NCBI GenBank assembly: GCA_003667255.2 | Contig: RCWM02000009.1 | Coordinates: forward strand, 5,476,501 to 5,540,500 | Reading direction: 5' to 3' | DNA: 64,000 nt | Source: Euschistus heros | Lineage: Eukaryota; Arthropoda; Insecta; Hemiptera; Pentatomidae | In this document: positions 50,001 through 60,943 of the stretch, in pieces | Layout: each line of letters starts with the position of its first letter | Numbering within the stretch: position 1 is the first letter of the stretch | Notes under the pieces: model-generated | Database searches by the model: none | Seen by the model: only the letters and a program-made list of their open reading frames with translations | What the model was told of the DNA's origin: nothing | Made by a program: the position numbers and the translations under genes

Positions 50001-53000
50001 ATAACTGATGGCAATCCTCTGAAGCCTGCAAACATCCATCAGTGGACAAATCGAAATCTGGTTCTAGATGAACCCCCCCTTTGTGGTAAAACAAACAAAT
50101 ACAGCGAAATACAAGGATATTGCCCAAAACTGCGGATACCAGGAATATTTACAGAGAATGGGCCAGTGAAATCTATGCCAACTTGTGAAAAGGGATAAAG
50201 GCGATCTAACCTTTCCTTTGGCAACTGACCCAATATAGGTTGAAAGGGTTTAGGCGAGACAGAAAAACACTTTGTAAATGCTTGCAACGCAGTGTTGCGC
50301 CCATCAACAATCCAAAACCGTTGTCTCAAAAATGCTAATTTCGTCCGAGGGCCTATATGCAAGCAATCTTCATGGGCTTGATTGATTACTAACTGGGTTT
50401 GAGGGTACTTTTTTCAGAGCAATGTGGGATGCTGGATTATCACTTGACTAGACATGAAACCACTTACAGGCTGGCATGGATTTTAAAATTTTTGACACCT
50501 GGTTTCCAACAAACACTTTCCACACCGGAGGGGGGGTCAGCACAGATCCAAGAGAGTGCACCAAGTACTATCTGAAACGGCTAGAATGTGGTCATCATCA
50601 ACAGATAGTCATCAGCAGAATTAATCAACCACCTATCAGACTTGAACAATGATGATATACTTGTAGATTAGACAAATCGGGTCGAGAGGAGTTGATTTTC
50701 GACCATACCTCCATCAATTCAGATGGAATCATATCATCCCAGTCCAACTTTAATTGAAAAACTGCTCTTTGTATGCGACGAGCACGAACCGTGATGCATA
50801 AGCCATCCTAGAGGATCATAAAGCTTGCCAATTGACGCTTTGTCTCAACTAGATCCACAGACTTGACAGAAAAATAGAACTAATCAGAATTGGGATTCCA
50901 TGTGAGGCCCAAAATTCTCAAGGGCTTATCTGGAGGTTCAGCCCACTCTACTGGAGAGAAGGCAGGGAGCCAATGCTCTTGAGGAATACCCTCCAACCAC
51001 TAAGGACAGTTTAAAGCCCATTTTCTTAATCTAAAATTTGCGGAGCCTAAAAGATTGATTAACTGATCACGAGCGACGATAGCACCTTTGAGGGTGTCAG
51101 CACCACCTGACACATCATCAATGTAACTCCTTTTTAAAAGAATATCAGCTGCAATAGGATGGGTTGCAGCATTTGTCTCAGCTAAATGAGCAATTACACG
51201 GTTGGTCAAAAAAGGCGCTAGTGCAGTTCCATATGTTACTGTGGTTAAAGCATAGTCTCTAACTGGCTCATCTTCATTGGCACGCCAAACGATTCTTAAA
51301 AAGGTTTGATCAGGTTCTGGATGAATAATTTGGTGAAACATCTTTTCTATATCAGAAGTGAACACATATTTATCTTTAAAAATTGGTTACAACCTCTGAA
51401 ATATCAGACTGAAGTTTGGGTCCAACAAGCAGGATGTCATTTAGGGCTAAACCATTGTAGGTGTTCTGAGAAGCATTAAAGACCACCCGGATCTTTTCAG
51501 GGGTATCATCAGGCCTGTGGACAGCATGGTGAGGCATATAGTAATTAAGTTCACCTGTAAGGGGAGGGGAAATTAGTCGCATATGACCAAGGCTGCAGTA
51601 CTCATGCATAAACTGTGCATAAGCTGTGTTCAATGCAGGTTTGTTCTTAAACTTTCGTACCAACTTATTTAGTCATCGAATAACAATAAACCTAGAATCT
51701 CCCAATTCTGATGGGTGTTTTGCAAAGGGCAGAGCCACAGAATACTGGCCTCCAGAAAGTCGGGATACTGACTGAATGAAGGAAAGTTCAGCTTTGGTCT
51801 CTAAATCAGTTAGTGCATGTGATTTATTATATTAGTCCTCGTTGGGAACAACGGGGAATCATTGTTTACTGACCTAACAGTAGCAATACATGACAATCGA
51901 CGATGGTGAGAAAGTCTTTGTGGCTTAGGGATTTCTCGCAGTGAATTTAAGCGAGCCTGGAAAACGCTCATATCACTTTCTAATTCGTGGGTATCAATCT
52001 GCTCAGTGTCAGAGTCTTTAACTAATCTGATCAAGGTGAGAACGCTTTAAGTGGCTATGGATATGTACACTTACAAATTGAGAGGTGTTATGATTGGTAA
52101 CAAGGTTATTTGAATTAGTACCAGAATCAGGCTGAAAGCACTGTACTTCAGGTTGACTGCAGAGTCGCACTAACAAATTACTTGATTGGAGACAGATATT
52201 TCCTAATGCCTGCCAACCAAAACAAGAATTTTGCAAGCAAGGAGAAGAGCCTACAGCATAAACAAAACCAGGAATCAACATTCGTGCCACAATATCTGCA
52301 CCGAAATTAGATCAACAGGCTTACTAAGGTTAAAATCTGGGTCAGCTAGTTGGTAATTGGAGAGATGAGGCCAGTTATTCACAGAAAATGATTGTGATGG
52401 GAGGTTTTTAGCAACTAGTTTCAGAACTCTCAGAAAAACAGGTATTGTTATTAGTTATGGTGAATGAATCAGTGCAGTGGCCACTCCTTATATTTGAACT
52501 GATGGTTTCCCCCTACTCCAATTACTTCACTTTTGACTTGTAAAGTGACCACTTGTAACTGTGCTAAGCGGGCTGTTTCATTGGTTATGAAGGAAAAGCC
52601 TCATACCTACTATCAAATAATGCTCTCACTTGTATTGGATGTGCTCCATGAGAGGATAAAACAGTTGTAACTGTGGGGATTAGTGCGACCGATAGGGAAA
52701 AGTGCAATAACGATTTTAATTTTGATTTACTACTGAGTGGAGTATGAGGAGAGTGCCTGTAGTTGAATCGAAGGTGCGGGGTGGTCTCGTTGGAAGGGTC
52801 TGGTTACAACTTATAGCAATACCAGCTTTATGATTATCAATGAAAGCAGAGCAGTCATAATGTATGAGTAAATAGCTGCAAAAATTATTTAACTGTTTAC
52901 AAACAAGAGAACAATAAAAATTAAAAATTTTTTAAATGAATTAGATTAAGGACAGAATTCCTGCAATAAGGTCAAAAATAAAACATAATCATGAGTAGTT

Positions 53001-56000
53001 ATATTCCAATTCGACATGTGATTACTCCCAGGTTTATTAAACAGTTTATCTAATTAAGACAGTGGTGAGTTCCCACGCTTGCTAATACAATGTATGTCCT
53101 GTACAATGTAATGTACAATTGACAATGGGAGCTCAGTGACCTGATAGAAAATGAATTGTACTTATTATTGAAACAAAAATTATTAACAGAATCTTTTTGG
53201 TGAGTCAAAAGAGAATTATTCAACAAAGTACCTATGTTATTAAGTACCTATGTAATTACCATTTTTTACTGACTGATTGAAGTGTCCATATGAACTAAAA
53301 CAGAAATTTTCAAATGGATTTGCTACCTAATGTTCATACTGACTTGGCTTGTTCTCTTTTGGTCAAAGCAACTGAGCATGTAAAGAGGAAGTAGTATGGA
53401 AAGGTGTTTCGTGTAGTTGATCCTCTCTGCGTTCTTGGTGCTGAGATCTTCTCTCAGCTTCACGTTGACCAGGTTTGAGAGAATTGGCAGGTGCTGGGAC
53501 ATACCCCTCTTCCACCGTGGCTTCATTTAGGAAGGTGTGATGGATGGGCTTGGTTACACTTCCTGCATCGTCGCTGATAAGGACATTCTGTGTTTGTGTG
53601 GCAGTGAAACAAACAGTTTAGGCATAATTGAACTGCGTTGACAAGGTTTAATTTGTCCATAGCTGAAAGACGGAGGAAGTCTAGACAAAAGTATAATAAA
53701 TGCGATTGTTTGCATCTGTAGCAACTGAATAATGCACTTTGTGATGGTACAGGAGAGCGATTTTTCGATCATGAGCTATCAATGTTTTGATGTACTACAG
53801 CAGCGCTATGTTCATGAAACGATTTTCTTCGGTTTTCAGGCGATCTTTGTTTCCCCTGAGCAGGGCTAACAGGACAGCTTGTGGATTTGGTGGCTCTGAA
53901 ACTGGGTAGAAGATGCTGGGCATTCGCTTCAGATTGCAGAAATGTAAATAATTGGTTAAGCGTTGGAACTGCTTCATTATTTGTGATGTACTGTCTTACA
54001 AACTTCTGAAAATAAGTAATAAGTTATCAACGGGTAATCTGAGAACAGAATCCGCCCATCCCTGAGTAGAGCAGGAAAACTCCTTAAGTAACCTATGATG
54101 ATCTTCAGTAAAGCTTGGAAGAGTATTCAGTTTGAGTAAGTTGGCTTATGCAAACCGGAAGCGGGACAAAATTCATTTACCAGAACTTGTTAAATGGCGT
54201 TTTAGTCTTCATAAGTACTCACCAGACTTAACGGAATTCCTTTTAATTTGTTCTTTAGAGGTGAATTTTTTGTCCTTGGGCAAATGGGGTAGATTGTGTA
54301 CAGCTGCATTAAACTGTTTTATAATAACTGGAAACTGAATTGTGTCTCCTGTGAAATCGGGAACAGATTGTCAATTGATTGATTGATTGATCAATTGTCG
54401 ATGCAATTGTAATGCCTCTAAAAAATCTCTTGAAAAGGTCGTTGCAGAATGTGAAATAAAACTTTTGCATTCGTCTAACTGTTGTAAAGATTCGCCTTAT
54501 TTGTTTTCCACTATTACTGCATTAGCGGATTTTAAAGCCGAAACAAATTTGCTCTTATTTGTCTGTAGTTCATCTAAAACTACAAAATCTAGGGTAGACG
54601 ACTCTTGAAGGGGTTCAATTTGTCACAGATGTTGTGAATGGCGTCATCAATACATATCAAAATTGCATCAGGATAAGGCGAATCTGGTATTTCTGAGAAT
54701 GTATTTTGTATCAATTGAGAGGCCCTTTTTAGTTTATTATACAGGAGACGGTTGGCTTCATTCAATAGTTTTTCAACTTCAGGCATAACATCCATATACT
54801 TGGTAATGGATACCTAGATATGTCCAATATCTTTTTATTTTAGTCATTGGCCATAATGAATAGTCTCTTTAGTGGTGACTATCTGCTACAGACCTTTTTT
54901 ATAAATTTTAATATTCAACAGTCCAATGGTAAATAAGTTGACTCAACACTCATTAAGACTTTTTTCATAGTTTTAATCACAAAAAATACAAAAAACAAAA
55001 CAGACCATCTATAATTAGATTAGCTAACCTAGTAGGTTAGAAAAGGTTTTATAAAGCACTCGGTGTTGCCAGGTTCACTTAACCTGACACTTAACTCACT
55101 TTCTACAAAACTTAACACATCAGAACTTAAATTCACACTTCCTACAACTAATAATAATAACAAACAGAAAATAATAATAAAAGATCATTAAACTATTAAT
55201 ATAATTATAAAACCAATAGCGCGCATAAGCTTTTTTTAAAAATAATTCAATGATTTGTAGTTTTGTCTCAAGGTCACAGTAAGTCTATCTTCCATTTTAT
55301 GCCACAGAAATTCAGTCAAAAAGGCAGTTAAAATAAGGAAATAAGCAAAAAATTTATAATTATTAAGAGATAAAAAAAAGTAGTTACAGTTAAGAGCAGT
55401 TACCTGTTTATTTTATATTTTCATAAATTTGAACTTTGTTCTGTAGTTAAATTTTTATATATAGGTTTGTAAATTATTGAGGTTTAAAAATGAAAATACA
55501 TATATTCGAAGTTTTTATCATTTGTATTTAAATTAGGGTTTTAGTTTTAATGTTAAGTTTCATAAACTTGATAAATTTTATTTATGCAAAATTCTTATTT
55601 TTTAGGTAAAAGGTGTTAAAAAATTGGAAAATTTTGTAAAAAGAGAAGAAGATATTAGATTCTGGAAAGAACACACGACTCCAGAAGATATTGAGTATTA
55701 TGAGTGCCAATTGGAGCTTCAACAAGAACTTCTTAAAAGCTATAATAGGGTAGAAAGAATTATAGGTATAGAAAGTATATGTGTGGTTTTGCCTATATTC
55801 AAGTTCATAATTAGTCTAATATTATATAATAAGGTCATGAAACTTTGATTATAATACGTTATTTTCAATTTCAGCTGTTTCAAAAACAGATGGTCAGGTT
55901 GAATATTATGTTAAATGGGAATCTTTACCTTATTCTGAGGCCACATGGGAGGATTCTGGATTAATTGAAAAAAAGTGGCCCAAGAAGATAAAGGAATTTA

Positions 56001-59000
56001 AAGAAAGAGAAGATTCTAAAAGAACACCAAGCAAATTATGCCGTGTTTTAAAAGCAAGGCCGAAATTTATTAAAATTGAAGATCAGCCGGAATATATGGG
56101 TGGTGACCAGGTGCTTAGTATTTTTATCTTTAAATGAATGTTGATATTAGTAGTTTCATATTGTATATCTTTCTTTTACTCTGTATTACTGGAGACATAT
56201 AATAGATATATATTTGATCTTCTCTTCTGTTAATCCAACCCTCTTTTACCGCTGAGCGGTGTGAGGTTACTTCTTATAGAGCCTGACCCAAGAAGCTCTG
56301 TCTTGCACCAGCTGCCTTCTCCTCCTTCAGTCCGTTCCTCTTCTGTTAAAGGCCTCTTTGATTGCTTCCTCCCAGGTCTTCCTTGTGGTTGTCTTCCTTC
56401 TACTCTGGCAATTTTGTCTTCAGCCTTTCGTGAGACGTGCCGAAAACACCTGAGTTGGTTTTCTTGGATTATTTTTTCTGCAGGCCTCAGGTCTAAGTTT
56501 GTTCTTATAGTAGTGTTCCTCACATGATCTCTTCTTGTTTTCCCCTCTATTTTTCTTAAATAGCGCATTTCCATGGCTTGGATTTGGCTTTTGTGTTTGG
56601 AAGTGAGGGTCCAAGTCTCGCTTGTCTAAGTTAGAATAGGTAGGAAAGTATTCTTAAAGACCACCTTCTTAGTTGCCTTTGAGACTTCTTTCTTCTCCAG
56701 GAAGCCTGTCTAGAGGGAATAAAAGCATCTTCCAACTGTCTTTATTCTCTCCTTAATGTCTCCATATACCCTTCCATACTCGTTGAGGTGGGCTCCCAGG
56801 TATTTAAAATCCTTCACCTGCTCCAGGCGTTTTCCTGCCAGCCCCACGGTCTCTTCTTCTCCCGATCCTCATAAATTTGTTTTGGAGATATTTATTATCT
56901 CCAGTTCAGCTAGGAGGATCCTTAGGTTAAACGGCAAATTACTGCAGTTATTTCCTAGTACAACCATATCGTTAGTAAACGAATATGGTAGTATAAAATA
57001 GAATATACTTAATAGGGAATGCTGAGTAGGGATATGCCTCGATGATTCTGGCATTCACGATTGTCCCCCTTTTTAAAAATTGGAATGATAGTAGATACTT
57101 CCCAATCCTTTGGGATCACTTTCTTTTTCCAAGCCACATTGAGGAGGTGTTGAAGCATTTCATGTCCCTTCATGCCTATATATTTGAACATTTCTGGTGA
57201 GATGCCATCAATCTCAGCCGCTTTCCCCAGCTTTGTGAGCTTTATTGCTTCAGCTACTTCCTCTTCATCAATGTAGTCATCCTCTTCCCAGATATCTGTG
57301 CTTTTAGCCTGTTGGTTTGTCTCCAATTTCTGCCCTTTATATGCCAGTAGTTCTTTATAGTATTCCGCCCATCTATCCATAATATTTGATCTTTTATTTT
57401 TATTAATAACTGACTCATTCTTCATAACCATATTCTATTTATCATCCTTAATTTTCATCTCTATAATAGGATTAAGAGATTAGTAATGTTGTTAAAGTCT
57501 TGATTATCATTATCATCTATAAATAAAGTTATTGATTTATCTGTGTTACCAATATCATTAATGTGTTTGTATTACAAATGGGCTCTAAATCAAAATTTAG
57601 ATTACAGATTTTTTACTCATCAGTTTGAAACATTTAACCTTACCCTGTGCAACTGTTGAAAGAGATAACATTAAATTTAGATATGCCTGTTTCATTGAAG
57701 GTTTGGAATTTTTCTTATTGATAGATAACAGCCTACAAATCAACCACATAATTAAGATAATTGGCAACTTATTATTTTTTCCCATTTTATATTAAACAAA
57801 ACATGTGCCAGTTATTTTTTTATAATTATACATTCTTTCCTAGCTTGAATTTAAGTTTAACATCAAAGTAAATGTAAAATTTGTTCATGAAATACATTGA
57901 TGTTAGTTTCTTTTGGTTAGACAATATACATAGAATTTTATTTTTAAATGAAGAAGAAGATAATCAGAGATGCTGTCAAAGAAAAACACCACTTCTAAGT
58001 TGAACACCACCAGTCATCGTTTGTCTCCTCTCCAGTGTGGTTTGGTGGCCCTGAAGAGCACCTGCAGGGCAAGTTGAAATGTCGGCACACATTAAAGTAT
58101 TCTACTTAGACGTGATGTTTCTCTTTCACTGCATCCCTGATTATCTTCTTCTCCATTCATCTTAACAGTAGACTATACTTTTATCATTTTTATTTTTAAA
58201 TATAGAAATGATATTGTAAATAAAAATAATCAAAGTAAATACTATAGAATCCTTCTTAATGAGTTCAGCGCTCCAGTTTTACTGGTGGATCCAAATAAAG
58301 AAAGAAAACCTAATCAAAAATTATATAAATATATTCACCTATATAAATTCATGTATACAGAACTAGAAATAGTAAATTACATGAGTTATGTTTAAAACAA
58401 AGTTCTTAATCCTTCATTTTATTTGAAAATAGAAAAAATTTCTATATATGACTTATATTTTTAGATTGATTTCTGCTTTAAATTTAAGTTGGTTGCTCAA
58501 ACTTTGTAAACTCCTAATTGACTCTCATTTGACTAAAGTCGTTCCATGTTCAATGAGGATAGTTAAAGAATGTCACCTGTATATTTAAATATATGGTAAA
58601 GTAAATAAAAACTGTTGACTTCTGATCTCCATTTAAAGCTATGCTTAAGAATTCATGACGGTGATGTTGACCTTTATCTTATTAGTGCAGTATTAACTTT
58701 GTCTGAGAAGGTTCTTGGTTGCTAAAACTTGACTAGTTCCTACAAATATAAGTTCATCATAATAAAGAGACTAATTGTTTTATGAAGACCTATGATAATT
58801 AAACTATCCATTGGAATTTATAAACTCATAGTTACCCATCGTTATATTATTTTTTCATGCAATTACTATTCTAATCTCAATTGCATAACTATGAAAATTT
58901 ATAAAACCATATAAAATCTTATCATATTTTTCTATGTCTTGTGTATACAATTGTTTTCTTAATTTCAGGTATTGGTTTTGAGAGATTATCAAATCAGTGG

Positions 59001-60863
59001 TTTGAATTGGTTGGTTCATTCGTGGTGTAAAGAAAATTCTATTATTTTGGCTGATGAAATGGGTCTTGGTAAAACTATTCAGGTAAGAATTTAATATATT
59101 TTGATGGGATTTGTTAGGTACAGTTTATTGAACTGTTCTTTTCTCAAGGACCAATCAACATAAATTTATTTATGCTTATGTTTCAGCCTCAACATAGGTC
59201 ATCATCTGGGCTGTTAATAACAAATTATTTTTTAATAATTAGCCCATAGTAACTATTTTATATTAGTCCTACTCTTGAAAACACAATTATTAACCAATTA
59301 GGTTATTTGCTGTCCTGATGATGGCCTTCAATATTTTGGCTAAAACATCTGCATGAATAATTAAATTTATAATGTTCAAAATCAAATTTAATTAATTTTT
59401 AAAGGCTGTTAAGGTTTGTTAACTGTTATCAAACAAATACTTTTTATCTATTGAGTTGTCTGGAAATTATTGCAAGATTTCATGTTTTCATTAAATTAGT
59501 TATTAGACTTTCCCTCATTCACCCTACTCTCCAGACCTCTCGCCAATCGGCTATCATTTGCTTAGACACTCGCTCCATTTTCATATGATAAAAAATAATT
59601 TTTTAGAATTTGTTAGTACCAAAAACCCAAAAATCTATTCACAAGGTATTGTAAAGTTATTAACTTGGTGGAAATGTATTGACAGTAATGAAGAGTATTT
59701 TGATTTAAAAAAATGTTTTAGATCATTTATTTTATTTTCTGTATTTTAAAACCATATTTACATTAATTTTCGGATATAGCCCTGACTAGAATCATAGCAA
59801 TGACAATTCAAAAGCTTAAAAGTGTTTATTTTAAGTTGTAATTACAGAGAAAGACGTAAGAGGTAAACTCGATGGAGTCTCACTATTTTTCAATCTATAA
59901 TCTATTATTTATCAATGTTTCATGAATCAATTAACAGAGACTCAATTATATCTGTTAAAGGTGATAGATATAATGTGTATATTTTGAACAGTTAAAATAA
60001 CAAATATGATGTTAAAACAAGTTCTTACATCCAAGTTTACTCGATGCTGTGTGTTCTATTTTATTTTATTTTTTTATTTTTTATTTTTTTTTATTAATGA
60101 AACACTAAGTGAACAGTGAAGATCTGTATTTTAAGGGGGGGGGGGAATTACAGTGAAGTTCATACAGACTTAAAAAGTCCACTTTTTATGATGTAGGAAG
60201 AAAAACAGTTGCCGCTTTTGTGGAAAGATACTATCATTTAAGTATTATGACTGAGAAGGGATTGTATGGAACCCTCCCACACTTACCTAGGGTAGAGATT
60301 TGGTTATTCCTCCAAAATAGTATATGGGAAGAGAGAGATACCCTATTAATAATGGTTAATTTCGAAATTTTTCACACATTCTACAATTTGTTTTGTTTTT
60401 TTAATCGTCAAATATATTGGGTAAATTTGAAAAAACATTATCCAATAGTGCCTCTGTGTTAATGTACTCAGTTAAAATAGATATTTAAAGTCTTTAAATA
60501 AAAGAACCCAATAATAACTTATGTTAATTTAAAAATATTTTTAATTTTTTTTAATTTAACCTCTGTTTATCATTGCTTATGCTGTAATAAATGTTTTGAT
60601 TGTTTCAGACTATCTGCAGTTTGTATTATTTATTTCATACTCACCAGTTGTATGGACCATTTTTAATTGTTGTCCCTTTATCTACGATGACTTCATGGCA
60701 GAGGGAGTTTTCATTATGGGCTCCAGAAATGAATGTTGTAACTTATATTGGTGATATAAACTCCCGTGATGTTGTAAGAGCTTTCAATAATTATATCTGT
60801 TTGTATTATATAAATCAACAAATCTTAAGAAGTGAAAATTCCAATTCTATTTCATTATTATAA

Positions 60864-60943
<80 letters not shown>

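Larger units (their letters stand above)
48874..55224 (-). mobile_element. BEL/Pao LTR retrotransposon in CHD1 intron 6, antisense, decayed
   Basis: Two related LTRs (48874-49252 and about 54857-55224) bound a 5.6-kb interior that on the minus strand reads gag, protease, RT, RNase H, integrase. A polypurine tract (minus GTGGGGGAAGAA, 49253-49264) directly precedes the 3' LTR. The LTR begins TGTTGC and ends TTCA in element orientation. By eye the LTRs differ at roughly 18-22 positions, so the insertion is not recent. Many stops and frameshifts cross all domains. It is antisense to CHD1, so its signals do not read in the host transcript orientation. Confidence 0.92.

Noticed and set aside
59558..59749. 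Independent small gene
   Set aside because: Upstream residues in the same frame (HPPYSPDLSP) identify it as the end of a mariner transposase.
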